The notes below the pieces were generated by a model, which was not told where the DNA came from, did no database searches, and worked only from the letters and a program-made list of their open reading frames with translations. Positions 26,131 to 38,167 of a stretch of 64,000 nt of DNA are shown piece by piece. The position numbers were made by a program, and so were the translations under genes. This DNA comes from Planctomycetota bacterium (GTDB lineage: Bacteria > Planctomycetota > UBA1135 > GCA-002686595). Numbering within the stretch: the stretch's first letter is position 1; each line of letters opens with the position of its first letter. Where the stretch lies: the NCBI GenBank assembly GCA_029259595.1, contig JAJDEW010000115.1:186001-250000 (forward strand). Direction: 5' to 3'.

Positions 26131-26559
26131 TCAGAGCCCGGCCGGAGGGTCGCCCAGCCGCCGCGCCAGGTCGCGGAAGCGCGGCTCCGCCCGCAAAGGC
26201 GCCAGGTCGTCGTCGTCCACCAGGTGCCCGAGATCGTCGTAGCCCAGCTCGACGGAGCGCTCGAGCGCATCGAGGGCTCCCTGGGTCTCGCCCATCAAAG
26301 ACAGCGAGCAGGCCAGGTTGTAGTGGGCGGTGGCGTTGTCGGGCACGAGCTCGACCAGACGCCGATCGACCTCCAGACCCTCGTGAAAGCGCCCCAGACG
26401 GGTGAGGACGTGCCCGAGCTCGGCCAGCGCCTCGACGTTGTCGGGATGGCGCCTGGTGGCCCGGGCCAGGAATTCTGCGAGGAATTCCCGTCCATCGTGT
26501 TCGAGCTGCAGGCGAACTTCCGCTCGAAGGGGAAAAGATCCGCGCGTCCCCATGCTCAT
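26131..26559 (-). CDS. TPR-repeat protein
   Basis: The 142-residue protein contains two clear tetratricopeptide repeats, HPDNVEALAELGHVLTRLGR and VPDNATAHYNLACSLSLMGE. A degenerate third (GYDDLGHLVDDDDLAPLRAE) matches the common TPR-DUF tail in which a last residue block reads PLRAEPRFRDLARRL. There is no signal peptide, so it is probably a cytoplasmic adaptor. Two in-frame ATGs (26559 and 26553) are possible. It is convergent with the HEAT lipoprotein and divergent from the zinc-ribbon protein. Confidence 0.8.
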   Translation of the reverse strand: MSMGTRGSFPLRAEVRLQLEHDGREFLAEFLARATRRHPDNVEALAELGHVLTRLGRFHEGLEVDRRLVELVPDNATAHYNLACSLSLMGETQGALDALERSVELGYDDLGHLVDDDDLAPLRAEPRFRDLARRLGDPPAGL

Positions 26560-26566
26560 CGTTTCG

Positions 26567-26572
26567 AATCTA
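26567..26572 (-). promoter_or_regulatory. -10-like element directly before the TPR gene
   Basis: On the minus strand TAGATT is followed by seven bases and then the ATG at 26559. There is no Shine-Dalgarno sequence. A second, near-identical block (GGCTAG) lies about 24 bases further upstream, making a short direct repeat. Confidence 0.35.
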
Positions 26573-26802
26573 GCCTTTCCCCGCTTCGGCGCTAGCCTTT
26601 CTCCAGGCCCCGGACCGGCTCTCGAAGCCTTCGGACCGGCGTCCAGTCGCCGGCTCCTCCGTGGACGAAGGCCCGCGGATCCAAAGCGTTCGGGGGGACG
26701 GAGCGGGTAGGAACGGGCGGATGGATGGCCTTGCGCGGGAACTCCGGGCGTCCTGGACCCCAGGGCGGACGCCGACACGCAGACGAACGATCGAGCCGGA
26801 TC

Positions 26803-28008
26803 ATGAAGCTTCATTTTTGCGATGTGTGCAACGAATCGGTGCCCCAGGCCGACTTCGACGCCGAACAGGCCGTCCTGCGCAAGGGACGGGTCATCTGCGC
26901 CTCTTGCGAACGAGCCATGAGCGCGGGGGGGCCGGTCGAGACGGCCCAGACGGTGCTCGATGAGACGCGGGTCGGCGCAGGCGGCGACACGAAGATCGAC
27001 GGGGCCGCCCCCGGTTCCGAGCCGAACGCCACAGGCTCCGCTGCCGCCAAGGCCCCGAGCGGTCCTGTCTTCGCTCCGCCCGCACGGCGCTCCGGGGGGA
27101 CCGTCGGCGTCGCTGTCGGCCTCTCGCTGGCGTCGGTCGCGCTGTTGGTGGCGCTGGGCGGATCGGGTTACCTCTTCGAGCGCCAGGTGCGCATGCGCGA
27201 GGGCATCGGCGACGACTTCAACCGTCTGCGGGTCGAGCTCGCCTCCCAGGAGCGCAGCCTCGACGCGCGGCTCGACCACGGCCTGCAGGGCATCACGGAG
27301 GAGCTCGCGGGCGCCTTCGGCGCCGTCGAAGAAGTGCGGATCCGTCTGGAGGAGAGCGGCCAGCACCAGCGTGATGCCCTCGGCGCGCTACGGGACGAAT
27401 TGGCGCGGCTCGGAGCCAAGCTGGACACACTCGAAGGGGTGACCTCGGAGGTCAAGCGACACGAGCGCGACATCGCCGTCGTCTCGGCCACGCTGGCCGA
27501 TCTGCACTCCGAGGTGCTGCGGACGACGAATCGCATGAGCTCGTTGCAGGAGAAGCAGGCCACCCAGGCGGCGTCGCAGGAAGCGGCGGTCAAGGACGCG
27601 GCCAAGCCGGACTGGTACGAACGCCTCGCGGGCTTGACGAGCCAGAGCTCCGGCGATCGTTGGCAGGCGGTGCAGGACCTCGGGAGCACCGGCGATCCCG
27701 CCGTGGCCGAGCATCTGACGCCGATGCTCGAAGACCCGGACATCTTCGTGCGCATGGCCACCGCGCGCATCCTGGGCGACCTCGAAGCGGTGCTCGGGAT
27801 CCCGGCCTTGATCGATGCCCTCGAAGACCCCGAGGCCAGCGTGCGCGAGGCCTCGGTCGTGGCCTTGCAGTCGATCTCCGGAAGAGATTTCCGCTTCGAC
27901 GCCAACGCCAAGGAGTCCGAACGTGCGAAGCGTGTCAAGGCTTGGCGGGATTGGTGGAAGAAGGCTTCCGAAGAACTCCTGCCGGGGGCACAACCGGCCA
28001 AGAGCTGA
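26803..28008 (+). CDS. Zinc-ribbon, single-TM, coiled-coil and HEAT-repeat protein
   Basis: The 401-residue protein starts MKLHFCDVCNESVPQADFD and carries a four-cysteine ribbon (CDVC...CASC, residues 6-9 and about 33-36). A disordered linker (about 45-100) precedes one TM helix (VGVAVGLSLASVALLVALGG, about 105-125). A long coiled coil follows (about 135-265; LRVELASQERSLDARLDHGL, VKRHERDIAVVSATLADLH). The C-terminal 120 residues form HEAT repeats (DIFVRMATARILGDLEAVLG, ASVREASVVALQSISG). The ribbon faces the cytoplasm and the HEAT end the periplasm if the helix is oriented in the usual way. It may be a structural or sensing protein. No known family name can be given. Confidence 0.75.
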   Translation: MKLHFCDVCNESVPQADFDAEQAVLRKGRVICASCERAMSAGGPVETAQTVLDETRVGAGGDTKIDGAAPGSEPNATGSAAAKAPSGPVFAPPARRSGGTVGVAVGLSLASVALLVALGGSGYLFERQVRMREGIGDDFNRLRVELASQERSLDARLDHGLQGITEELAGAFGAVEEVRIRLEESGQHQRDALGALRDELARLGAKLDTLEGVTSEVKRHERDIAVVSATLADLHSEVLRTTNRMSSLQEKQATQAASQEAAVKDAAKPDWYERLAGLTSQSSGDRWQAVQDLGSTGDPAVAEHLTPMLEDPDIFVRMATARILGDLEAVLGIPALIDALEDPEASVREASVVALQSISGRDFRFDANAKESERAKRVKAWRDWWKKASEELLPGAQPAKS

Positions 28009-28312
28009 AGGCGGGGCGGCGAGTCGCCGGCCCCGGGGGCGCGCATCCGGGCCGACCTCGAGCAGGGCGGAGCGGGATCGAGCGGAGGTCGAGGGGCTGC
28101 CAGCTCCTCCCGCTGGTCTCGTCAAAAAGGGCCCCTGGAGCTAAGATCGCTGGTTCGCACGCGTGTCGCGGGTCGGTCGAGGGACCGCTGCCGGGCCGCG
28201 CGGCGGTCCCCCAGAAGCTCGCAACGATTCGAGTCCCCCGAGACGGGTCTTCGGCTCCGGTCGAAACCCGGCGAAGCGACCTCCCAGAAGCGACAGACGC
28301 AAAAAGGAATCC
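28009..28312 (+). promoter_or_regulatory. icd: Leader and promoter region of isocitrate dehydrogenase
   Basis: This 304-base gap has no convincing gene. TCGTCA (28119-28124) and TAAGAT (28142-28147) are spaced by exactly 17 bases and form the best promoter candidate, giving a leader of about 160 bases. Within the leader a hairpin with stem GGGACCGC/GCGGTCCC lies at about 28180-28209. AAAAAGGAA just before ATG 28313 is a strong ribosome-binding site, unlike most genes here. Confidence 0.45.
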
Positions 28313-29407
28313 ATGAAGCATCCGGTCACCCTGATTCGCGGCGATGGCACAGGCCCCGAGCTCGCCCAGGTCACGAAGGACGTGCTCGACGCCACCGGTG
28401 TCGAGTTCGCCTGGAACGAGGTCGAGGCGGGCGTCGACATCATGGAGACGGCCGGGACGCCGCTACCGGATGACGTGCTGGAGTCGATCCGCGAGACGAA
28501 GACCTGCATCAAGGCTCCGATCACGACGCCGGTCGGTACGGGCTTTCGCTCGGTCAACGTGGCCTTGCGCAAGACCTTCGACCTGTACGCTTGCGTGCGT
28601 CCCTGCAAGACCTACCCCGGTGTCCGCTCGCGCTACGAGGACATCGACCTCGTCATCTTCCGGGAGAACACCGAGGACCTGTACGCGGGCATCGAATTCG
28701 AGAAGGGCTCGGTCGGCGCGCACAAGTTGATCGACGCGATCGAGTCGATCTCCGGGACCCGGATTCGGGGCGATTCCGGCATCTCGATCAAGCCGATCAG
28801 CGTGTTCGGAACCGAGCGAATCGTCCGTGCGGCCTTCGAGTACGCCGTGAAGCACGGCCGCAAGAAGGTCACCGCGGTGCACAAGTCGAACATCATGAAG
28901 TTTTCCGACGGGCTGTTCCTGTCGACGGCTCGCAAGCTGGCTGAGGAGTACCCGGCGATCGAGTTCGAGGACCGCATCGTCGACAACATGTGCATGCAGC
29001 TCGTCCAGAAGCCCGAGCTGTACGACGTCCTGGTTCTCCCGAACCTCTACGGCGATGTCGTCTCGGACCTGTGCGCCGGACTGGTCGGTGGCCTGGGCGT
29101 CGCCGGCGGCATGAACCTCGGGGACGGCGGCATCTCGATCTTCGAAGCCACGCACGGTTCGGCGCCGAAGTACAAGGGGCTGAACAAGGTCAATCCGACC
29201 GCGATGCTCCTGTCCGGCGTCCTGATGCTGCACCACCTCGGGGAGACCGAGGCCGCCGATCGCCTGGAAGCGGCCATCGCCCAGGTGATCGTCGAGGGAC
29301 GCTCGGTGACCTACGACCTGAAGGACGACCGCAACGACCCGAGCGCGGTCGGCACGCGCGAGATGGGGCAAGCGATCGTCGACGCCTACGGCACGGTCAC
29401 GGTCTGA
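28313..29407 (+). CDS. icd: Isocitrate dehydrogenase (short, IMDH/IDH family)
   Basis: The 364-residue beta-decarboxylating dehydrogenase converts isocitrate to 2-oxoglutarate. Substrate and metal motifs are present: [19 protein letters not shown] (Ser, Asn and Arg contacts), [13 protein letters not shown] and the Asp-rich [25 protein letters not shown] is diagnostic of IDH rather than isopropylmalate dehydrogenase. The coenzyme loop reads [19 protein letters not shown]: Lys286-Tyr287 correspond to the Lys-Tyr pair of NADP-dependent E. coli Icd, where NAD-dependent short enzymes usually have Asp-Ile. NADP use is therefore possible. It is monocistronic, with a strong RBS and a terminator-like hairpin after it. 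Confidence 0.9.
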   Translation: MKHPVTLIRGDGTGPELAQVTKDVLDATGVEFAWNEVEAGVDIMETAGTPLPDDVLESIRETKTCIKAPITTPVGTGFRSVNVALRKTFDLYACVRPCKTYPGVRSRYEDIDLVIFRENTEDLYAGIEFEKGSVGAHKLIDAIESISGTRIRGDSGISIKPISVFGTERIVRAAFEYAVKHGRKKVTAVHKSNIMKFSDGLFLSTARKLAEEYPAIEFEDRIVDNMCMQLVQKPELYDVLVLPNLYGDVVSDLCAGLVGGLGVAGGMNLGDGGISIFEATHGSAPKYKGLNKVNPTAMLLSGVLMLHHLGETEAADRLEAAIAQVIVEGRSVTYDLKDDRNDPSAVGTREMGQAIVDAYGTVTV

Positions 29408-29452
29408 AACGGACCCCCGAGCGGAACCGGAGGCGGATTCCCAGGAGCGCGA

Positions 29453-29488
29453 CCGGCAGCCCGGCCGGCAGCACGGCCGGCAGCACGG
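29453..29488 (+). repeat. Three tandem 12-bp units
   Basis: CCGGCAGCACGG is repeated three times without spacing; the first copy differs at one base (CCGGCAGCCCGG). The array lies between the icd stop and a terminator-like hairpin. It looks like a simple slippage expansion. Confidence 0.85.
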
Positions 29489-29510
29489 AAGGGTGGCCGG
29501 CCGCCTTTCC
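29487..29510 (+). terminator. Terminator-like hairpin after icd
   Basis: A 10-pair stem (including two G-U pairs) joins 29487-29496 to 29501-29510 around a four-base CCGG loop, 80 bases after the icd stop. The descending arm ends CCTTTCC. The U tract is short, so it is a weak intrinsic terminator or a transcript-stabilising hairpin. Confidence 0.45.
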
Positions 29511-29677
29511 TAGCAGCCTGATGGAAAAGTGCTTCGGATGCGATGCAAGTGACCGGGAGGCCCGGCAGGTGCCCGAGAACGCAGGCGAATCGGTCGATTC
29601 GGCGAGGCTCTCGTGTGCCGGCCGGGGTTTCCGGACGCGTGCAGCGCGCCGGATGACTTTTTCATCAGGCTGCTAGG
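29509..29677. mobile_element. MITE-like inverted-repeat element (copy A, complete)
   Basis: The 169-base segment is bounded by 22-base inverted repeats, 29509-29530 and 29656-29677, that match at 21 positions. They begin CCTAGCAGCCTGATG and continue into an A-rich stretch. The interior encodes no credible protein. Both ends carry CTAG, possibly a target duplication. Related sequence occurs at 36344 and 59849. The ends resemble termini of some transposase families from memory, but no transposase gene is present, so it would be non-autonomous. Confidence 0.7.
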
Positions 29678-29697
29678 TCGCGCGCCGCCGCAGCGGC

Positions 29698-32640
<2,943 letters not shown>

Positions 32641-32838
32641 CGCTGGGAGGCCCGGATCGTGGTTCGCTGGAGCGGACGAGAGCTGGCGGAGTTTAGCTCG
32701 CGCGCCCGGCGACCTCACGCCGAGTGGCGCAAACCTTCTCGTCCAGAGCCCGCGGGCCCACGATCTGCAGGCAGGGAATCCGGATCGGGTGGACACGCTC
32801 CTCGTCCGCCGGACGGCGCGCATGACGAAGCCGGTACG

Positions 32839-32865
32839 TTGCCGATCCCCCCGAACCGCTACACT
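32839..32865 (+). promoter_or_regulatory. Candidate promoter for the M1 peptidase-hemF operon
   Basis: TTGCCG (32839-32844) and TACACT (32860-32865) are 15 bases apart. The -10-like hexamer ends 8 bases before the ATG at 32874, again predicting a nearly leaderless mRNA. It lies in the 233-base divergent gap with gcvP. Confidence 0.4.
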
Positions 32866-32873
32866 CCCGGCTC

Positions 32874-34373
32874 ATGAAGCCCTCCACGCCGCCTTCCTTC
32901 TCGCTTTTCTCCCGCCTGGGATCCTGCGCCCTGCTCGCGGGCTCCCTCCTGGCCTGCCGGGCGACCGGCGACCCCGAAGCCGGCCTCCAGGCCACACGCC
33001 GGCCGCTCGATCCGCGCCCGGGGACGGCCGAGGTCGGCGACCCCTACTACCCCGGCCTGGGCAACGGCGGCTACGACGTCGAGCACTACGACCTCGTGCT
33101 GGACGTCGATCCGGACGGGCGCGAGCTCCTGGGGCGTGCCACCCTGCGGATGCGGGCCTTGCACGACCTCTCGTCCTTCAACCTGGACCTCGTCGGGTTG
33201 ATGGTGGACGCGGTGGCGATCGACGGTGAAGCGGCCGAATTCGAACACGCCGGGCGCGAGCTCACGATCGAGCCGGCCAAGCCGATCGCAGGCAACACCA
33301 CGGTGACGGTCACGATCGACTACGGCGGCAGCCCGGCGCCCGTCGCCGACCCCGGAGTGCCGTTCGTGAAGGGCGTCGGGTGGATGAACACCCCCTCGGG
33401 CGTCTACGTCGTGTCGGAATGCATCGGGGCGGCCACCTGGTATCCCTGCAACGACCACCCGCAGGACAAGGCCAGCTACAGCATCGAGGTGCGCGTGCCG
33501 AAGCCGTTCGTCGCTGCCGCCAACGGCGTCTTGAAGGGAGTCGAGGAGGACGGCGAGCAACGCGTCTACCGCTTCGAGGCCCCCGACCCGATGGCGACCT
33601 ACCTTGCGACCCTGAACGTCGCGCGCTTCGAGTCGAAGCAAGAGGACGGCCCCTTTGGAATTCCGCTCGTCCTGTACTACCCGGAGGATGCGACCGAACA
33701 GGAGCTCGAGGCCTTCGCGCGGACGGGCGAGATGATCGAGGTCTTCGCCGAGCGCTTCGGGCCCTATCCCTTCGAGAGCTTCGGTGGTGTGCTCTCCTAC
33801 GAAAACATCGGCGGCGCGCTCGAGACGCAGACGCTGCCGGTCTACAGCCGCCGAACCGGTGAGTCGACCGTGGCGCACGAGTTGGCGCATCAATGGTTCG
33901 GCAACTGCGTCAGCCCGAGCTTCTGGCGCGACCTGTGGCTGAACGAAGGCTTCGCGAGCTACGCGGAGTGGCTGTGGCGCGAACACACCAAGGGTGCCGA
34001 GGCCCTCGACGAACACGCTGCCCGCGTCTACCGCAGCCTGAAGCGCGGCAAGGTCGGTCGTCCGGCGGATCCCGGGCTCGAGAAGCTTTTCACCGCGGGG
34101 CCGTATGCGCGCGGGGCGATGGTGCTGCACACGTTGCGGCGCGAGGTCGGCGACGAGATCTTCTTCGACGTACTGAAGACGTGGGTCGAGCGCTTTCACG
34201 ATTCGGTCGCCGACACGGAGGCCTTCATCGCGCTGAGCGAGGAGAAGGCGGGGCGCGAGCTCGACGAGCTGTTCGACGCCTGGCTCTTCGGCGAGGTCTT
34301 GCCGGACGCGCCGGAGTACGAGCGCGCAGCGGCGGGCGAAGGACGCCGCGACCGGGGACAGCGCGAAGAATGA
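32874..34373 (+). CDS. M1-family metallopeptidase lipoprotein
   Basis: The 499-residue precursor has a lipoprotein signal ending LLACRA, so it should be anchored in the envelope. The gluzincin zinc site is [10 protein letters not shown] (about residues 335-344) with the downstream glutamate in [10 protein letters not shown]. The exopeptidase motif reads GGALETQ instead of the usual GAMEN, so N-terminal recognition may differ. The N-terminal beta domain ([20 protein letters not shown]) is typical of aminopeptidase N relatives. It probably trims peptides in the periplasm. It overlaps hemF by four bases; this pairing is a transcriptional convenience rather than an obvious pathway. Confidence 0.9.
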   Translation: MKPSTPPSFSLFSRLGSCALLAGSLLACRATGDPEAGLQATRRPLDPRPGTAEVGDPYYPGLGNGGYDVEHYDLVLDVDPDGRELLGRATLRMRALHDLSSFNLDLVGLMVDAVAIDGEAAEFEHAGRELTIEPAKPIAGNTTVTVTIDYGGSPAPVADPGVPFVKGVGWMNTPSGVYVVSECIGAATWYPCNDHPQDKASYSIEVRVPKPFVAAANGVLKGVEEDGEQRVYRFEAPDPMATYLATLNVARFESKQEDGPFGIPLVLYYPEDATEQELEAFARTGEMIEVFAERFGPYPFESFGGVLSYENIGGALETQTLPVYSRRTGESTVAHELAHQWFGNCVSPSFWRDLWLNEGFASYAEWLWREHTKGAEALDEHAARVYRSLKRGKVGRPADPGLEKLFTAGPYARGAMVLHTLRREVGDEIFFDVLKTWVERFHDSVADTEAFIALSEEKAGRELDELFDAWLFGEVLPDAPEYERAAAGEGRRDRGQREE

Positions 34374-35287
34374 CGAACGAGCGGGTGGCGGTCGTGCGGG
34401 CCGAGCTCGAGGATCTCCAGGGCCGGATCTGCGCCGCTCTGGAGGACGCGGACGGGGCCGGGCGCTTTCGCGCCGACGAGCTCTCCGGCCGGTCCGGCGG
34501 CGTCTCGCGCCCGCGCGTGCTCGAAGGCGGCGAGGTGCTCGAGCGCGCGGGCGTGAACTTCAGCCACACGTTCGGCGCGGCCTTGCCCCCCGCGGCGACC
34601 CAGGCGCGGCCGGAAATGGCCGGTGCGAGCTACACCGCCGTCTCCGTGTCGTTGATCGTGCATCCGCGCAATCCCTACGCGCCGACGAGTCACGCCAACT
34701 TCCGCTTCTTCCAGGCCACGCCGCCGGAGGGCGAGGCGGTCTGGTGGTTCGGTGGGGGCTTCGACCTGACGCCGTACTACGGCTTCGAAGAGGACGCGGT
34801 GCACTGGCACCGGACCGCGAAGGCGGCCTGCGATCCGCACGGTCAGGAGCTCTATCCGCGCTTCAAGGCGCAGTGCGACGCCTACTTCTTTCTGAAGCAC
34901 CGCGATGAGCCGCGCGGGATCGGAGGGCTCTTCTTCGACGACTGGAACGCGGGCGGCTTCGAGGTCGCGCACGCCCTGTGGAAGGACGTCGCGGAGCACT
35001 TCCTGCCCGCGTACCTGCCGATCCTGGCGCGCCGCAAGGGGCAGCCCTTCGGCGAACGCGAGCGGGCCTTCCAGCTGATGCGCCGCGGCCGCTACGTCGA
35101 ATTCAACCTGATCCAGGACCGCGGCACCCTGTTCGGGCTGCAGGCCGGAGGGCGGGCGGAGTCGATCCTGGTCTCGCTGCCCCCGCTCGTCGCCTGGCGG
35201 TATGACGCGGTACCTGCGGCGGGCTCGCCCGAAGCGGCGCTCTACACCGATTTCCTGCGCCCGCGCGATTGGGCCGCGGGCGGCTGA
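34370..35287 (+). CDS. hemF: Oxygen-dependent coproporphyrinogen III oxidase
   Basis: The 305-residue protein is the aerobic enzyme that oxidatively decarboxylates coproporphyrinogen III to protoporphyrinogen IX. It matches E. coli HemF along its whole length: [90 protein letters not shown] (in two blocks) and [17 protein letters not shown]. Active-site His and Arg residues in these blocks are present. Its presence implies an aerobic lifestyle, in line with the heme- and Rieske-containing proteins further on. It starts in an ATGA overlap with the peptidase gene. Confidence 0.96.
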   Translation: MTNERVAVVRAELEDLQGRICAALEDADGAGRFRADELSGRSGGVSRPRVLEGGEVLERAGVNFSHTFGAALPPAATQARPEMAGASYTAVSVSLIVHPRNPYAPTSHANFRFFQATPPEGEAVWWFGGGFDLTPYYGFEEDAVHWHRTAKAACDPHGQELYPRFKAQCDAYFFLKHRDEPRGIGGLFFDDWNAGGFEVAHALWKDVAEHFLPAYLPILARRKGQPFGERERAFQLMRRGRYVEFNLIQDRGTLFGLQAGGRAESILVSLPPLVAWRYDAVPAAGSPEAALYTDFLRPRDWAAGG

Positions 35288-35352
35288 GGCGCGGCGCGCG
35301 ACGTCGCGGCGCGGAAAGGGCCGAACTCCCTTTCCTGGGCGCGCTCCGGCGC

Positions 35353-35358
35353 TACCTT
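35353..35358 (+). promoter_or_regulatory. mdh: -10-like element for mdh
   Basis: TACCTT, 32 bases before the mdh start, sits in the 103-base gap after hemF and fits the recurrent motif. No -35 is evident. Confidence 0.3.
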
Positions 35359-35390
35359 GTGCCCCCGTCGGCTCCGGGCCGGCGCTCCCG

Positions 35391-36347
35391 ATGATGGAAG
35401 CCACCCTCTCGCGCAAGATCACCGTGGTCGGAGCCGGCTACGTCGGCATGTCCACGGCGCAGAAGTGCGCCGAGAAGAACCTCGCGACGACGGTCACGCT
35501 GATCGACGTGGTCGAGGGTCGGCCCCAGGGGATCGCGCTCGACCTGAACCAGGCGGCGGCGATCGAGGGCTACACGAGCGAGGTCGTCGGGACGAACGAT
35601 CCAGCGGACACGCGCGACTCCGACCTCGTGATCGTGACGGCCGGGCGGCCGCGCAAGCCGGGGATGAGCCGCTCGGATCTCCTGGAGGTCAACGGGCGCG
35701 TGATGGAGAGCGTCGCGACCTACGTCCGCGAAGGCTCGCCCGACGCGGTCGTGATCGTGGTCACGAATCCGCTCGACGTCATGGTGCGCCTGATGCAGGC
35801 CAAGCTCGGCTTCCCGTCGCGGCGCGTGATCGGGATGGCCGGAGTGCTCGATTCGGCGCGCTTCAGCTGGTTCTTGGCCAAGGCGACGGAGACGTCGGTC
35901 AAGGACGTCGACGCGATGGTGCTCGGCGCCCACGGCGACTCGATGGTGCCCCTGCCGCGCGCCTGCACCGTGAACGGAGTCCCGGCCAGCGAGTTGGTGG
36001 ACGCGCCGACGCTCGATGCGCTCGTCGACCGGACACGCCACGGCGGGGCCGAGATCGTGAACCTCCTGAAGACCGGCAGCGCCTTCTACGCGCCGGCTTC
36101 GGCCGCGGTCGCGATGGCGGCCTCGGTCCTGAACGACGAGCGCCGGCTCCTGCCGTGCGCGTGCTACCTGAACGGGCAATACGGAGTCGAGGGGGTCTAC
36201 ACGGGCGTGCCCGCGATCCTGGGGCGCGGCGGCGTCGAGCGGATCGTCGAGGTCGCGCTGGATACGCAGGCCCGCATTCAAATGCAGAAGACGATCGGAG
36301 CGATCCAGGCCGACCTGGACGAGCTCCGTAAACTGGGGCTGCTCTAG
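35391..36347 (+). CDS. mdh: NAD-dependent malate dehydrogenase (LDH-like type)
   Basis: The 318-residue enzyme interconverts malate and oxaloacetate. VVGAGYVGMSTAQK is the NAD-binding loop and the acidic residue of TLIDVVEGRPQG binds the adenosine ribose. GRPRKPGMSRSDLL contains the malate-specific Arg and catalytic-loop Arg. NPLDVMV and GAHGDSMVPL (catalytic His) follow. It belongs to the tetrameric LDH-like MDH group common outside enterobacteria. Two adjacent ATGs (35391 and 35394) are possible starts. Its TAG stop is part of the CTAG end of a repeat element, and fumC follows 108 bases later. Confidence 0.95.
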   Translation: MMEATLSRKITVVGAGYVGMSTAQKCAEKNLATTVTLIDVVEGRPQGIALDLNQAAAIEGYTSEVVGTNDPADTRDSDLVIVTAGRPRKPGMSRSDLLEVNGRVMESVATYVREGSPDAVVIVVTNPLDVMVRLMQAKLGFPSRRVIGMAGVLDSARFSWFLAKATETSVKDVDAMVLGAHGDSMVPLPRACTVNGVPASELVDAPTLDALVDRTRHGGAEIVNLLKTGSAFYAPASAAVAMAASVLNDERRLLPCACYLNGQYGVEGVYTGVPAILGRGGVERIVEVALDTQARIQMQKTIGAIQADLDELRKLGLL

Positions 36348-36425
36348 GAGCCCATTGAACAAGTCCTCCGGCGCCAGGCCGACGTCCTCCGCCGCCGCCC
36401 TGACATCCGAAGCACGCGTTCCTTG
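36344..36425. mobile_element. MITE-like element (copy C, internally deleted relic)
   Basis: CTAG and the following 28 bases match the end of copy A (29677 leftwards) at 26 of 32 positions, including AAGTCxTCCGGCGC. Further right, CATCCGAAGCAC (36404-36415) is identical to 12 bases near the other end of copy A (29529-29540, reverse strand). Both ends are thus recognisable with a shortened middle. The first TAG is the stop codon of mdh. The right boundary is approximate. Confidence 0.5.
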
Positions 36426-36455
36426 GACGAGGCCCGCGCGCAACCGCGAGAACCC

Positions 36456-37862
36456 ATGATGACGACACGGACGGAAAGCGACTCCATGGGGCCGATCGAG
36501 GTCCCGAACGAGGCCCTGTGGGGCGCGCAGACCCAGCGCTCCCGCGAGAACTTCAAGATCGGCGGACACCGCTTTCCGCGCGCCATGATCCGCGCCCTGG
36601 GCGTCGTCAAGAAGTGCGCGGCCCTGGCGAACGTCGAGCTGGGCGAGCTGGACGCCCTGTCCGAGCCCGAGCGCCAGGCGCTCCTCGACGCCGCGACCGA
36701 GGTGATCGAGGGCAAGTGGGACGAGCACTTCCCGCTGGTCGTGTGGCAAACGGGGTCGGGCACCCAGTCGAACATGAACGTGAACGAGGTGATCTCGAAC
36801 CGCGCGATCCAAATGCTCGACGGCGAGCTGGGATCGAAGCAGCCGATCCACCCCAACGATCATGTGAATCGTTCGCAGTCCTCGAACGACTCGTTTCCGA
36901 CGGCGATGCACGTGGCCGCGGCGGAGACCGCCGTGCACCGCCTGCTGCCCGCGCTCGAGGCGCTCGAGCAAGCCATCGCGGCGAAGGGCGCGGCCTGGAA
37001 GGACGTCGTCAAGATCGGTCGCACGCACTTGCAGGACGCGACGCCGCTGACGGTCGGACAGGAGTTCTCCGGCTACGTTCAGCAGTTGCGCGACGCGCGC
37101 CGCGTGATCGTGGCGATGCTGGCCGGCGTCTACGAGCTGGCGCTGGGGGGGACGGCGGTCGGCACCGGCTTGAACACGCATCCGCGCTACGCCGCGCTCG
37201 CCGCGGAGAAGATCGCGGCCGAGACGGGCTTGGCCTTCGTGAGCGCCCCGAACAAGTTCTCGGGCCTCGCCGCGCACGACGCCCTGGTGCACCTGCACGG
37301 TGCGTACAAGGGGACGGCCGGGGCTCTGATGAAGATCGCGAACGACGTTCGTTGGCTCGGCTCGGGGCCCCGCTGCGGCTTCGGTGAGCTGAAGCTGCCC
37401 GCCAACGAACCCGGTAGCTCGATCATGCCGGGCAAGGTCAATCCGACCCAGTGCGAGGCGATGACGATGGTCTGCGCCCAGGTCTTCGGAAACGACGTGG
37501 CGGTAGGGATGGCCGGTTCGCAGGGCAACTTCGAGCTGAACGTCTACAAGCCGGTCATGATCCACAACGTGCTCGAGTCGTGCCGACTCCTGGCCGATGC
37601 CTGCGACTCGTTCCGCGAGAAGTGCATCGACGGGCTCGAGCTGGACGAGGAGCGCATCTCCTCGCTGATGCACAAGTCGCTGATGCTGGTCACCGCCTTG
37701 AACCGCCACATCGGCTACGACAACGCCGCGAAGGTCGCGAAGAAGGCCTACGTCGACAACTCGACGCTGCGCGAAGCGGTCATCGCCCTGGGCCTCATGA
37801 AGGGCGAAGAGTTCGACGCGGCGGTGGTGCCCGGCGACATGGTCGGCCCCAAGGAGCTCTGA
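36456..37862 (+). CDS. fumC: Class II fumarate hydratase
   Basis: The 468-residue enzyme hydrates fumarate to malate without an iron-sulfur cluster. All three superfamily regions are present: [30 protein letters not shown] (catalytic His) and the signature loop [16 protein letters not shown] (catalytic Ser). Length matches E. coli FumC (467). ATGs at 36456 and 36459 are both possible. It follows mdh, so two sequential TCA reactions are encoded side by side, separated only by the repeat relic. A cupin gene starts five bases after its stop. Confidence 0.96.
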   Translation: MMTTRTESDSMGPIEVPNEALWGAQTQRSRENFKIGGHRFPRAMIRALGVVKKCAALANVELGELDALSEPERQALLDAATEVIEGKWDEHFPLVVWQTGSGTQSNMNVNEVISNRAIQMLDGELGSKQPIHPNDHVNRSQSSNDSFPTAMHVAAAETAVHRLLPALEALEQAIAAKGAAWKDVVKIGRTHLQDATPLTVGQEFSGYVQQLRDARRVIVAMLAGVYELALGGTAVGTGLNTHPRYAALAAEKIAAETGLAFVSAPNKFSGLAAHDALVHLHGAYKGTAGALMKIANDVRWLGSGPRCGFGELKLPANEPGSSIMPGKVNPTQCEAMTMVCAQVFGNDVAVGMAGSQGNFELNVYKPVMIHNVLESCRLLADACDSFREKCIDGLELDEERISSLMHKSLMLVTALNRHIGYDNAAKVAKKAYVDNSTLREAVIALGLMKGEEFDAAVVPGDMVGPKEL

Positions 37863-37867
37863 GGCGC

Positions 37868-38149
37868 GTGGCGACGCTCGCGATCGTGGTGGAAAGCGAT
37901 CTCGCGCGCGACGAGCTCGAGGCCCGCGGCGTCTTCTCCTGGGAGGTCTGGGAGAAGGAAGCTTCGACCTTTCCGTGGACCTACGACGGCGACGAGCTGT
38001 GTTATCTCCTGGAGGGGCAGGTCGCCGTCACGACCGAGGCGGGGGTGACGTACCGCTTCGGTGCGGGGGACTTCGTACGCTTTCCGGCCGGCTTGACCTG
38101 CACCTGGACCATCACGCAAGACGTGCGCAAGCACTTCCTTTTTCCCTGA
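37868..38149 (+). CDS. Cupin-domain protein (DUF861/EutQ-like)
   Basis: The 93-residue single-domain cupin starts at GTG 37868, five bases after fumC. The DUF861-type sequence has FPWTYDGDELCYLLEGQVAV, then FGAGDFVRFPAGLTCTW, the two cupin motifs, and ends KHFLFP. This small family is found beside many metabolic genes and may bind a small molecule or a metal. Only a few potential metal ligands are visible, so activity is uncertain. Tight spacing with fumC suggests co-expression. Confidence 0.85.
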   Translation: MATLAIVVESDLARDELEARGVFSWEVWEKEASTFPWTYDGDELCYLLEGQVAVTTEAGVTYRFGAGDFVRFPAGLTCTWTITQDVRKHFLFP

Positions 38150-38167
38150 TCCCTGACCGCACCTCCC

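Noticed and set aside
26131-27366. 411-codon minus-strand frame extending the TPR protein upstream
   Set aside because: The extension is antisense to the zinc-ribbon HEAT gene and has no TPR character; the start at 26559 fits both the domain and the promoter-like motif.
28313-29407. Isopropylmalate dehydrogenase
   Set aside because: [10 protein letters not shown] and the SxNxxxR substrate loop are characteristic of isocitrate dehydrogenase, and no leu genes are nearby.
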